From: Diphasiastrum complanatum
Taxonomy: Eukaryota; Streptophyta; Lycopodiopsida; Lycopodiales; Lycopodiaceae
Assembly (NCBI GenBank): GCA_029204225.1
Contig: CM055103.1
Location: 42,976,604-43,040,603 of the forward strand
Direction of reading: 5' to 3'
DNA: 64,000 nucleotides
The notes below the pieces were generated by a model. It made no database searches. It was not told the DNA's origin and saw nothing but the letters and a program-made list of their open reading frames with translations. Each line of letters starts with the position of its first letter. The first letter of the stretch is position 1. A program made the position numbers and the translations under genes. Of this stretch, positions 44,632-56,795 are shown in pieces.

Positions 44632-47600
44632 ATGTCTTCAATGGGTTCATCCTTGTTGGAACCGAGTGAAAGATTGTCCACTTCAAACTATTCAATTTGG
44701 AAAATTAGGATGGAGTCCATCTTGATCCTACAATACGTGATGGAAATAGTTCTTGGCCTTGAAGAAGAACCACAAGTTCTTCAAGAGGTTCAAAAATACA
44801 AAAAGAGAGCTAGGATGGCTCTCCACTACATTAAGCTGAATGTCTCTAATGAGATATTGAGAGAGATAGGTATCTGTAAAACAGCCAAAGAAGCTTGGGA
44901 CTGTCTCAAGACTATCTATGAGGCTAAGAATACCTCTAGGCTTCTCACTCTTAGGAATCAAATCTTTCAAAGTAGCCAAAAGAGTGATGAGAGTGCATCT
45001 AGTTATGTTTTGAGAGTAAAGGATATTCATAGAGAACTTGCTTGTATTGGTGATTCCATCAATCAAAATGAGCTAGTTCAAGTCATTCTCAATGGCTTGA
45101 GAAGTGAATTTGATAACCTTGTCCAATCCTATGCCATTAAGGAGAAGCTACCAAGTTTTGAGACTCTCCAAAGTGTGCTAATTTCAGAAGAATCAAGACA
45201 AGAGTACAAGCTCTTGAGGATGGACAAGATCTCTCTCACTCATAATGATGGCAAAGCTCTCTTTGCCAAGGATAAACACAAAGGGAGGAGCAAGAACCAA
45301 CATCAACAATCCTCAAGCAAGGACAAAGTCAAATCCAAAGACAGAGATGAGGAGGAAGATGATTCCTCTAATGCTTCATCATCCAAGCTCAAGAAGAAGA
45401 AGATCAAGTGCTTTTATTGTGGCAAGAAAGGCCATTATGCCACCAATAGCTTCAAGAAGAAGAATCAACTCAAGCAAGCCAACATTATCAATGAGAAGGA
45501 AGACACTATTGCAAGTGATGGAGAGGGATCTCTTATGGTCTCTAGTTTCTCATCTACTCCTTTCAAGCAGGACGGCCTATGGTATATTGATAGTAAAGCC
45601 TCTTCACATATGTGTATCTCCAAGGACTCTTTCTCTTCTATTGCACCTTATGATGGAGTCAAGAAATCAATATACACTGCAAATGATTTTGAATGTCCTA
45701 TTGAAGGCATAGGGAACATTCCCTTGAAGCTTGCATCCTCTAAAGTTATTTCTCTCTCTAAAGTTCTTTATGTACCTAAGCTTACTAAGAATCTTATTCG
45801 TGTTGGCCAATTGCTTGATAATGGCCTTGATGTAAAATTCAATGTTGATACTTGCACTATCAAGAAGAATGATGAGATACTTGCATTAGGATCTAGATTT
45901 GGAGGCATCTATAAACTAGATCCAAATGAGTATGTGAATGCTTGTAATGTTACTCTTGTGAACAAGCTCTCTATGGAGGAATTATGGGATAGGAGGTTGG
46001 GACATCCCAACTACAAATCCATGCTCTCTATGATCAAAGAAGCCAAAGCTATTGGCTTGCCAAAGTCATTCTCCAAGAAGACAAAGCCTTGTGAGGCTTG
46101 TGCTATTGCTAAATCTCACAAAAAGCTATTTACAAGATCTTCTATCAAAAGCAAGTATCCTTTGGAGTTAATCCACTCGGATGTGCATTTCTCATCAACT
46201 ACAAGCAAGGGAGGAGCCACTTGTTTTGTTACTTTAATTGATGATTTCACAAGATTCACTTGGATATATCTTCTTGCTTCTAAATCTATGGTGTTTGATC
46301 ATTTCCTTATTTTCAAAGCTTATGTAGAGAAGCAATTCTCATTCAAGATTAAAGCTCTTAGAAGTGATGGAGGTGGTGAATATATCTCCAATAAATTTCA
46401 TGATTTTTGTGAGCTTGAAGGCATCAAAAGAGAGCTCTCTTGTGCCTACTTTCCATCTCAAAATGGAGTGGCCGAGAGAAAGAATATATCTCTATGTGAA
46501 TGTGCAAAATCTATGAGAATTGAGGCATCTTTGCCCAAAGATTTTTGGGGAGAAGCCATTAATTGTGCAAATTATCTTTGCAATAGGCTCCCGCATATAG
46601 CTCTTGGAGGAAAGTCACCATATGAAATCTTACATTTAAAGAAGCCTAAGGTTGATCACCTTAGAATTTTTGTATGCATACGCTTTGTCCATATTCCCTT
46701 GGAAACAAGGAAGAAGAAAGATCCTAGTGCATGCAAAGGGATCATGGTTGGATACTCATCCACCAAGAAGGCCTATAGAGTCTTTATACTCTCTACTTCT
46801 CAAGTTATTGAAAGTAGAGATGTTGTCTTTCATGAAGATCAACACTCATCTTCTGAAGAGGCCGAGATCAAGAAGTCTATGGATGCATCACCAATTATTG
46901 ATTTTGAAGACAATCATGATGTGATGGGGTCGAGATTTGAAGAAGACTCTCCTTGGATTTTCTCACCAAGAAGATCCATGAGAGATAGATCCGAGCCTCA
47001 GAGGCTCTCATATGTTGACAAAGGCAAACAAGTGGATCTTCATTCCACTAATTATGTTTTTTATGTCTCTTATGAAGAGCCAAAGAATGTACAAGAGGCA
47101 CTCAATACCAAGGAGTGGTATGATGTCATGAAGCAAGAGTACGATGCATTGATCACCAACAATAGTTGGGAGCTTGTGGATCCTCCATCCAACAAGCATG
47201 TGATTGGTTGCAAGTGGATATTTTGGATCAAGTTCAATCATGATGGCACCATCAACAAGTATAAGGCAAGATTATGTGCCAAAGGATTTGCTCAAATCCA
47301 TGGCCTTGATTATGAGGAGACCTTTGCACCCGTTGCAAAGATCGTAACAATAAGAATTCTTATTTCTCTTGCTTGTTTCTTTAAGTGGAAGATGTTCCAA
47401 TTAGATGTATCCAATGCTTTTCTAAATGGTTATCTTGAGGAGGAGATCTATATGGAACAACCTCAAGGATTCATCAAGGATGAGTCCAAAGTGTGCTTGC
47501 TCTTCAAAAGTCTTTATGGACTCAAGCAAGCACCAAGATCATGGTATTCAAGACTTAATTCTTTTCTTATCTCACTAGGATTTACTCTTAGTGACTATGA

Positions 47601-48613
47601 TCCTTCCATGTATCTAAAGTTTGTTGATAGCAATATTGTCATTCTTCTAATTTATGTTGATGACATTATTCTTTGTGGAAGTTGTATCAAGCTAGTTGAT
47701 GAAACTAAGCTAGCACTTGGATGTGAGTTTAAAATGCAAGATCTAGGAGGGATACATTACATCCTAGGCCTAGAAATTGTTTTTCTTGAAAATCATGTCT
47801 TTATATGCCAATCTAGATATGCTCACTCTATGCTGAAAAAATTCCATATGAAAAATTCTAAGAGCATAGATACTCCAATGGAGCAAATTGTAAAAGATCC
47901 TAATAAAGGTGATGATGACATCACACTTTTTAGGAGTCATTGGAGTATCTATGCTCTTAATTTGGCTTGCCATTACTAGGCCCGATCTAAGTTTTTGTGT
48001 GCACAAATTGAGTCAATTTATGCAAGATCCTAAGATCCATAATTGGAAGATGGCCAAGAGGATTCTAAGATAGGTATCTTCATCTTGTGATTATGGTCTA
48101 CTTTATAAAAGTGAAGATCTATCCATTGTTGGCTACTCGGATTCGGACTTTGCAAGTAACAAGATGGATCGAAAGTCTATTAGTGCATACACTATCTTTC
48201 TTGGCGGCAATCTAATATCTTGGCTTTCCAAAAAACAAGATACTATATCTCTCTCTTCATGTGAGGCCGAGTACAAAGCACTCACTACAACTACCAAAGA
48301 GGTGCTTTGGATCAAGAGGTTATTAATGGAGCTAAAGTGCATCAAGGAAGATGATCTACCAATGATCAAGTGTGATAACATCTCGGCCCAAGCTCTTGCC
48401 AATAATCCCATATTTCATGCAAGAAGCAAGCACATAGAAGTGGCACACCATTTTGTGAGAGAAAAGCTTATTGGAGGAGAAATCTATTTGGAGCATGTCA
48501 ACTCATCCTCTTGTATTGCCGATCTACTCACCAAGCCTTTGAGCAAAAGTGCTTTCATCAAGCATAGATCAAATCTTGGAGTTATATCAAGATCAATGCT
48601 TAAATCTTCATAG
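44632..48613 (+). pseudogene. gag-pol: Broken copia gag-pol of element D
   Basis: The start ATG at 44632 begins MSSMGSSLLEPSERLSTSNY, aligned with B and C. The frame is open to 47979, covering Gag, protease, integrase (HSDVH, RSDGGGEY, VAERKN) and RT (YVDD near 47660). Lesions: the zinc knuckle ends in Ser instead of Cys (CFYCGKKGHYATNS); the protease active site is DSK instead of DSG (45589-45597); a frameshift lies near 47940 before IWLAITRPDL; a TAG at 48071-48073 stands where Tyr is expected. RNase H resumes in another frame to 48613 (SCEAEYKAL, CDNISAQALANNP). The product would be inactive. Confidence 0.93.
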
Positions 48614-48628
48614 GTAATTTTTTAGGAG

Positions 48629-49292
48629 TGTGAAGAATTGAAAAGGATTATCTATGTTAGATATAGGGGTCTTATGTTTTTTACATCAAGCATCTAGGTG
48701 TAGGATGTTGATAGGAACAAATATGGCATAGATGGCAAATGATGCATTTCCACTTGTAATGCCACTATTGAGCCAAAATAGAGTAAGAGGCTAAACTCGT
48801 GCCAATTAGAGTGTAGACAAGTGTAATACCTTTGTTTGATGAATTCTAAGAGGTCCGATAGGATTTAGAGGTGGAACCATGTGAGGTCCAATAGGAATTT
48901 GAGGTGTGCTTGAATATAGTCCAATAGAATTAAGAGGTGCATGGATCAATGGTCCAATAGGATTAAGAGGTGACAAAGTGTGGTCCAATCATAGTTAAGC
49001 ATAGTGGTAGCTCGTGGATCTATTAGTATCATTGTACTCCTCATTTGGATCTAATTGATTTGGTGATTGTATGGATTTTGAGTGTCATTGAATTTCTAGC
49101 TTTCTCTCTCTACCCGAGAGCTCATGATGGTTTTTCTCTCTCTACCCGAGGAGAGCAGCTTGTTTTTACTTAGAATAAATTTTGAATACTTCCCACACGT
49201 GTGAGTGAGAGTTGGAAGTGATTGAATGCATGTAGTAGTGTGTTTTTGCCATAGGATCTAAGATTGATCTGGAATCTCAGTCTAGTCTTGAT
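48629..49292 (+). repeat. 3' LTR of element D, truncated
   Basis: Matches 37301-37956, with the 33-bp array at 48852 and CACACGTGTG at 49194-49203. The match stops at 49292, where element E sequence begins. Confidence 0.93.
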
Positions 49293-52050
49293 TCAATCAA
49301 CCTTCGATAAGGTGTATTGACCATTCGTTTTTCTTCTTCAAGAGTCTGTGGACAATTTGCCTTGTTCAATATTGTTCCAGGTACCATGGGAGTATGCACA
49401 CCTTTGCATTCGAGCATGTTGAAGTCTTCAATGATTTTCTGAGTATACTTTTGGTGGTGAAGATACAACTTACCACCTTCAAAGCCTCTTTTGATCTGTA
49501 AGCCTAGATAGATTTTTGCTTCTCCTAGGTCAGTAATCTCAACTATTCAATTCAATTCTACATTTTTGAGTTTGATCTGGTCTGCTTGAATTCGAATTGG
49601 TGATTCGAGTCTTTCAATCACTCGATCTTAAACTCCCTTTGAATCATTACTATGTCCTTGTTTATCATCTGCTTGATTTACTTCTGTTGTTGGTAACTCA
49701 TAATAAGTCTTGAGAATTTCATAGCCAACTAAGTCATTGTCTGCTATGTACTTTAACTCATCGAATTTGACATCTATTCTGCCAGTTTCAGGTATGTGGA
49801 CTCGATAATATGACGAATGTAACTCGAATCCTACCATAAAATCGTGTTTTGACTTTTCATCGAGTTTCTTTCTCAATTTGTTTGGTATGTGCATATAAAC
49901 TGCACATCCAAATGTCTGAACATTTGGCTTCGACTTCCACCATATTTTGTGAGGATTTTTATCCGATATTCTAGATTTTAGAATTTGATTCAGAAGATAA
50001 TTTGACATAGCCACACCCACAACTGCTTTGGTGCTTTTGCATGAGCCATCATACACCTAGTAGCTTCTATTAATGTACGATTTTTTTGTTCAACAATTCC
50101 ATTGTGCTAAGATGTGTATGATGCAGTCTTTGTATGCATAATACCTTGATCAGTATAGAAAGTTTTGAATTCGTTGAAAATGTACTCACCTCCACGATCT
50201 GTGTGAATTTGCTTTAACTTGTTGTCTGTCTGCTTCTCAGCCCAATTGATATACTCAACGAATTTCTCGAAAGCTTCTGATTTTGTACGAATAAAGTATA
50301 CTATAGCGAACTTGTTGAAGTCATCAATAAATGTTTTGAAGTATTTGCATCACCTAAAGATAATACTCCAAATGGCCCACAAATATCCGAATGTACAATT
50401 TTCAATATCTTGGTTGCCTTATAAACATCTTAATTGAAAGGTGTTTGAGTCATTTTGCCTTTAAGACAAGATTCACAGGTAGTTCAAATATCTCAACTCT
50501 TGATTTCGACTCCTTCATTTCTCTGACTCTTATTGGCTTGGTACAAGGCTTCCATGTTCATGTGACATAACCTCTTGTGCCACATAATATATGTTGATTC
50601 TAGAGTTTGATTTGCTTGTTCGACTCAAGTTTGAATACTCAAGTGATAAAACTTACCTTCTCTGTTACTTTTAGCAACTAGGTTATAAAAATCTTCATCG
50701 AACAATTTACAAGAGTCCCTTGTGAAGGTTAATGACATTCTTGTGTCGACTAGCTTTGCTACGGACAGAAGATCTTTATCAAGAGTAGGAACATAGAGAA
50801 CTTCCTCCAGTTTCTTGTCACCCTGATTCATGTCTAACCATAGTACACTAGTTACTTAGAACCGTCTCCAAGTATAATAAATCTCGAATAATTCATCTTC
50901 TTATACTCAGACAAAATTTGTTTCGAGAAAACAGAATGTGAGGTGGCTTCCGAATCAAGTACGACTTCTCAAATTTTTGAATTTGATGAATAACATAGAT
51001 CAACACAAACATATGCTACTGAGTTTCTTGTCAACTTGTCTTCTTTTGCCCTCGCGCATTACGCTTTGTCTTCGACAAAATTTGAATATGAAGGTTCGCT
51101 TCGATTTTGCTCCTTTTTGTTCCTGGAATTTTGATAACAGTCTGCTGCTACATGACCCCGTTTATGACAATGAGTACAATCAATCTTTGGATTCAACCAA
51201 CACTTGTCTTCTGTATGATATGATCTTTTGCATCTGTTGCAAATATTCCTATCACCAGAATCTTTCTGTTGTTTTCCTGATTGTCGATCATTTGTCTTGG
51301 ATTCGTCTGAACGATTACCATTCTTCTTAGACGACTACCTCTTAGACTTAAACTTTTTCAAAGATTTATTCTTCTGAGTAAATAGAGCTTTTTCCGAATC
51401 ACCATTATCGTCATAGCGTTCGTGAGCTTCTACTTCCTCTTTGACTCCATCTATCATCTTTTGAAGTGTCATAGACAAATCTTTCGCCAGTAAAGTTCTA
51501 GTTGTGTCGAATGACCTGGGTAGGGCTCGAAGAAAATAGTTAAGCTGTTTTTTCTTTGAGATTGCATTTTTCGTGCCGAAATTCTGCAAAGAAATAAACA
51601 GATCCTTTATCTTTCGTATGAAAGTGGTCATATCTTTGTCGTCCCATTGTAGGTAAGTCAATTGGTCTTCCAAGAATATAATTTGATTACGAGATCGAGT
51701 CTCGTTCTTGGTTTGCAATTATTTCCACAATTCTTTCGCATTCGAAATTGATGAAAGATCTAGCATTATGTTGTCATTAACTGAAGATGCAATAATTACT
51801 ATAGCTTTGTCATTTTTCAAACTCCATTCACGAAGTTCTTTGCTAGGAGTAATTGACTTCTCTTCTATTGGTCCTACCCATTGCCAAAGACCTTCGCCCT
51901 TCAGTATGAGTGAAGTCTTTTTAAGATTAAATAATTCGAACCTTCTGTATCCAAGAGCGTATTGATCTTTGACTGAATGTTGCCGATCAAAGACATCTTC
52001 TAATCTTCTGAATAAAATCCAGATACGGTTGTTGATGGATGTGAGGATGT
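49293..52050 (-). pseudogene. gag-pol relic of element E
   Basis: Gag is split between 51719-52050 (KGEGLWQWVGPIEEKSI) and 51335-51718 (YFLRALPRSFDTTRTLL). Two CX2CX4HX4C knuckles follow at about 51240-51150 (CNRCKRSYHTEDKC and CTHCHKRGHVAADC). The protease reads VLDSEATSH, with Glu for the usual Gly. The frame 50625-50831 is the protease C-terminal part (EEVLYVPTLDKDLLSV). The frame 49628-50056 is late integrase (VQTFGCAVYMHIP). The frame 49277-49468 is the post-RT region (YTQKIIEDFNMLECKGVHTP). YVDD is absent. Confidence 0.85.
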
Positions 52051-52060
52051 TCTGATACCA
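52049..52060 (-). promoter_or_regulatory. Primer-binding site of element E
   Basis: The complement TGGTATCAGAAC lies one base from the LTR end; initiator-methionine type with a variant last part. Confidence 0.8.
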
Positions 52061-52061
52061 T

Positions 52062-52770
52062 TGTAGAAAAAGTACTAAGAATTCTCCTTCAGAGAACACG
52101 ATGAAAGTTTGAATAAATCAAACTAATATCAGTGTCTTCAATCGTGTCTGATTCTGGTCTATGTACTAATAGAGCAGTTTCTACTTTGATTGAATAAAGC
52201 ATGAGGATTTAAGAGATATATGCTTGAGTGTGATAGACAATTTTAGACAATCAGAAAACTAAGAAAAATAATTTGTTGAGAAACTTTGATCAGTCAAATT
52301 TTTATAATTCTGATTATAATTCTTCAGTATACATCTCTTGCTACCTTGTTGTATCTTTGTTGTATATTTACAATGAATAAGTGCATATGTATTTATATTG
52401 TCACAAGATAGGTCTTTTGGCCTTCTTCTTCTGTAACAGTCTATCTAATTGTTAAAACGGTTGATATTTAAAAAACATTATGTTTCCAGACTCGAAAGAT
52501 TTTTGTTTGCGACAGTTTATCTGTTCGCGACAGTTTGTTGTTTGCGACAATTTGGTGACAGTTTTGCGACAATTGACAGTTTTGCAATAGTTGACAGTTT
52601 CGCGATAGTTTCGAGTTCGAGCTCGAGTTTGAACCAGAATTTGAGTTCAAGTTTTGAGTTCGAGTTTGAACAATAATAAAAATGTTTCGAGTTCGAGCTT
52701 CTCAGCCATTGTCGATTAAACTATGCACTTTGTTGGTAGAACCGAGATTTGTCTGTTGAGGTGTTCTACA
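52062..52770 (-). repeat. 5' LTR of element E
   Basis: About 709 bp with inverted TGTAGAA/TTCTACA ends. The 3' partner is not in the window. Contains a CGACAGTTT-type minisatellite. Confidence 0.75.
52505..52680. repeat. CGACAGTTT and GAGTTCGAG minisatellites in LTR of element E
   Basis: About eight variants of (G)CGACAGTTT within 110 bp, followed by repeated GAGTTCGAG/GAGTTTGA units. Both strands give short artefact frames. Confidence 0.8.
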
Positions 52771-53269
52771 ATGATGTTGGAGTGGGGTTGATTCGATATT
52801 ATCTAGAATATTATCATACATCAATTTTTGTACAATTAGAACTATTGCCTATTCATTTTCTAAATAGTATTCAGTATCCCCAGTTTAAGAAATCTTATGT
52901 GGATGGATATGTGGCAAATATGAGAACGAACGCACCTTTGATTATGGCGCCATACATATACAAGTAAGTAAGTCTTTTTTTTCAAAAAAGTTAGCTACTG
53001 CTACATTTCTTGAGCTAGCATGTTAGAAGTTTATCCTAACTCACATGCCAATTTGTTATTGTAGTGTATATGTTTTGGCATTATATGTAAATAGCGACGT
53101 CATATGTAACTCAGTGTGCATAAAAATGAATTCAATCTCGCACACGCATAGGGCTACAAAAAAAATTATAGATATGTTGATTGAATACTTTCCTATGCAA
53201 GGTGCAATGGCATACACAAAACTAGAGTGGATAGATGCAAAGGTGATTTTCATATTTCTTTTTAACATC
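52771..53269. other. No recognised gene
   Basis: Short frames (52749-52967, 53045-53272) without motifs. Confidence 0.4.
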
Positions 53270-53445
53270 TGAGATATCGGTTCAGCGCGTGTTTTCATTT
53301 TTTGAATTTAACTGACACTCACGGCACACGCTGAAACAATATCTCATTGTTTTTCATTTACAAATTTCTAATATTGATTTAACACGCACTTGCAATCTTT
53401 GTAAAATTTCATTCATATCCTTGTGTGGTGAAACGATATCTCATC
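53270..53445. repeat. Two GATATCG-type hairpins
   Basis: 53270-53346 pairs GAGATATCGGTTCAGCGCGTG with CACACGCTGAAACAATATCTC. 53369-53445 pairs a weaker ATATTGATTTAACACGCAC with GTGTGGTGAAACGATATCTC. The arms match the pattern at 10.5-10.9 kb. Confidence 0.75.
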
Positions 53446-56400
53446 ATATTCTTGTTATGAATCAGATTTGATCTTATATGTTTTTATTATAAGATCGAAA
53501 TGCAGTATTGTAATTAACTATACATATCTTCAGTTAATTAGAATTTACAATTTTTAGTAGTAATTGAAACTAGACCAGCACTCCTTATTATCAGCCAGTC
53601 GTTTGTCCCGTAGATGGCTACTTGGATTAGTCGGGTAGCCTATACAGAGTTATATACAATATATGCTATACTCAAGGGCACAGGTGTCCTAAAATTCACT
53701 TGCCAAACTAAGGTCACGGGCCCAACATGGCTTCATAATTTATTGTGTGACAATCGTTTGGCGCAACAGGGCTTGCATGGGTATGTAAAGAGCAGTGACA
53801 GAGAGCCATAGCAATTTATAGGAGGCAATTGGATGGAAAATGGAGAAAATTTGGGAAATTTCCAGTTTTGTGGGGTGTTGACAAATTTCTGAGAAAATCA
53901 AGTTGTTTGCAGTCAATACCGCATCAATTGGAAAACTGTAAATTGGTTCAGAACGCCTGAGGGAGGGCAACCTCAGTGGTGTAAAAAGCTACAAGAAAAG
54001 TCTCAGAAAGAGATTGTGAAAAGCCCAAGAATCTTTCTCTCTCATACAAGCTAGGATTTTAAGGTGAAAATATATGGATCTTTCACTGCTGAAAACACTT
54101 TTTGGTGTTGTTAGTGGCTAGAACTGGGTGCCCTAGCATGGGTGAGGAACTGCTAAGAGGCCGTAGGTGGTCGCGTCCCAGAGAGCATGCAAGAGCACAT
54201 TTCTGAAAGTAGCCAAAACTCTTAGCAGCCATAGCTAGAGCTTTGGAAGCTATGAAGGGAAGAGAAAAATGGAGGAAGGTTGTGGAAGACCCTCGTGGAC
54301 AAGGCATGCAACCAACGAGTCTAGGCCCATAGCGGCCATAAGTGGTTAGTGTATGGAGGAAGCTCATTCAGTGCACGGAACGATACATGGCCATCCAATC
54401 TGGAAGATCGAGGATCGATGGTGGAGATTGAATGCTCGGGGACATTGTGGGCCTTTGGATGGTGACCCACCATTGGATGGTGGGATTAAGGACCCTTGAA
54501 GTGTTGAAAGGCATATTGGGCAATCACTTCATTGAAATTTCTCAATGGGAAGTGCATTGAAGGGACCCGCAGTTCAAATTGGACTTCAATTCATTAAGAA
54601 TCTTCAAAACGAAAATACAATTCATTTTTGCAAGGCAAAATGGTTTTGGGGCTAACTATAACTAGAAGGCACCTATTTTGGCCATCCTTGGGCCAAAATG
54701 ACCCTTGAAACTGGCTACTTAGAGCCAGTGGATAGAGTGATGTCACAAAGTAGGGAGAAACACATTTTGGGGAGTTTTCAGTCACAGGTGATGGAAGTGT
54801 GAGGTGGTGCCAGTTGGAAGCCATTGGGCAAGATAGCAGACTTGCATTGGACAAACTGTGTGTGGGACATGTGGAGGATGAAGAACGGGTCAATAATCAC
54901 ACTTTGGAGACTCTTGATGAGTGGTGAGTGTGATGATTTTGCCGTTTTGCAGTTGGTTTAATCAAGTCATTGTAGTTGTGGAGCAATGTATCAGGTTTGT
55001 CATCAAGAGATACACTTCAACTATCTATTATGGGCAAGTCAAGTCAATTTGTCGTATCAGTATTGCATCATTGATGCAAATTCCAATTAAAACAAGGTGC
55101 AGATCATTTGGTTTGGGCCATGGAAAATCTCACAGGTTCACTTGGAGGGATATTGGCATGCACAGTCATGTGAGGGACTTGATTGTGGCTTTGGAGTTCA
55201 CATCTCAGTGTATTCTCAAGGAATGGTTTGGAACCATTCACAGGAGCAGCTTGGAGCTTGCTTGAGGGAATACAGGTGGGCACTATAGGGTAGATGTTCA
55301 GATCTTCGAGATCAAGAATGACATTGGGATACCTGATAGGGATAGCATTGTAGGATGACATGAAATGATCATCAGGGGGCAGCTATTTCATATTGGAATT
55401 GAGTCATTGGATGGACATGACTTACAAGGGTGATTAATGAGGGAATCAAAATGCTGCAAATGGAAATGGACAAAGCATAAAGCTTTGGGAGCCAGCTCTA
55501 GGTTGGATAGTTGATGGAGATCGCATGGTTGGGTGTGATCAGAGGGCAAACACTTGGTGAGTGTTTTGCTAACGATCTATTGGAGGGGACACTAATGGCG
55601 AGGACTTCATGGTGTGCTCGTTTGGGAGCACAGGTTGGCATTACAACAGGGGGCCAGTTTTGGACATTGGCATCGATGGGGAGGCATCTACCATCATGGG
55701 CGTGGATAAGCTATCTATAGCATTCATGCATTTGGCTGTATTTGCAGGAGTATAGGCTTGGTACATAACCTATATGGTTCACATCCATAGGTGGTGAGAT
55801 CAAGAAGCCTAGAGGAAGCCACTTAGAGCCATATACCACAATACGATCATGGAGACAATAGTCTCGAGATCCTGTGAGAGACGACTCATGGATGAGCTTG
55901 CGTTGGCATGGTGTCAAGTGGCACATAGCTAGGGAGAGGGAGCAACACTACTAGGAGCCAAGAGGATCAGGTGATGCTTTGGTGATCGGCTTGGATAGCA
56001 GGTGGTGACCTAGAGATAGGTCAAGCCTACTTGGTGGTAGGTGGCAAGGAGTGTACCTATTGGTGGTACATATCTTGAGGGGATGAAGTGCATTACGGGG
56101 TGATGGATATGGTTACTCAGGGAGTGACAGTTGATACTTTGGTGAGTGATCAGGTGAGTTGATCAGAACTAGACATGTTGCAATTCGATCTACCTCAGTA
56201 CTATCAATTTTGATTCGATGGTGTAAAGGTACGTTATGCCATATGAAAATTTTTAGTTTGTCTATTTCTTAGTGAATCAGTTTTACAAGATAAAGGAAAT
56301 TAAACAGTTTATGTTGTGTAGGTAAGAGCAAGATAGGAAGAGCATATAAAATGCAAAGACATAAGAACATCCATGAAAATTGAAAATCCATAGAATTGAA

Positions 56401-56560
56401 GATCCATCGAAATTGAAGATCTCAATATATTTGTAAAAAAAATTTGTACATGTGAACTACATATTGCTCATCTACATGAAGGGAGACCATTCATTTTTCT
56501 GTATCATATATTCATTTTTTTGTATCAACATTTGTGAAAATAAAATATAAATTAGATGGT
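53446..56560. other. Long ORF-poor segment
   Basis: No frame above about 115 codons and no motif recognised. From about 54.1 to 56.2 kb the plus strand is visibly G-rich compared with the AT-rich surroundings. This could be a decayed element or intron/untranslated sequence. Confidence 0.4.
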
Positions 56561-56565
56561 GAGAG

Positions 56566-56668
<103 letters not shown>

Positions 56669-56795
56669 TAATTGAATACATAGTTTATGATGAGTTACTT
56701 TGTTAAAAAGTTAAATTTGTAATTTAATATAATGAGAGTGTTTTGCAAAACTATAACTAATTACAAAAAGAGTTTGTGATAGTTTTTTAAGAAAA

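Larger units (their letters stand above)
37301..49292 (+). mobile_element. Element D: decayed copia retrotransposon (hosts element C)
   Basis: The 5' LTR 37301-38027 (727 bp, starting TGTGAAGAATTG like A) is followed by a PBS, a leader, a broken gag-pol and a 3' LTR (48629-49292) that lacks its last ~71 bp. The LTRs show more than 20 differences over about 660 bp, so D is the oldest of the four larger elements. The bases before the 5' LTR are GTCTA; no matching duplication can be found because the right end is lost at the junction with element E. Confidence 0.93.
49293..52770 (-). mobile_element. Element E: truncated, decayed copia element
   Basis: Minus-strand element with a 5' LTR (52062-52770; TGTAGAA...TTCTACA ends), PBS at 52049-52060, Gag pieces, two zinc knuckles, protease, late integrase and a stretch from the end of RT. 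The RT core and everything 3' of the post-RT region are lost at 49293. Stops and frameshifts are frequent. It is a different subfamily from A-D. Confidence 0.88.

Noticed and set aside
45245-45712. 155-codon plus-strand frame within D
   Set aside because: Out-of-frame reading of the D Gag/protease region; the zinc knuckle and protease are in the main frame.
52449-52676. Repetitive frames in E's LTR on both strands (Phe-Ala-Thr and Asn-Ser-rich)
   Set aside because: They come from the CGACAGTTT and GAGTTCGAG minisatellites within the LTR.
53614-55720. Small ORFs at 53.6-55.7 kb as genes
   Set aside because: All short, overlapping on both strands, without motifs or conserved starts; composition bias alone could produce them.
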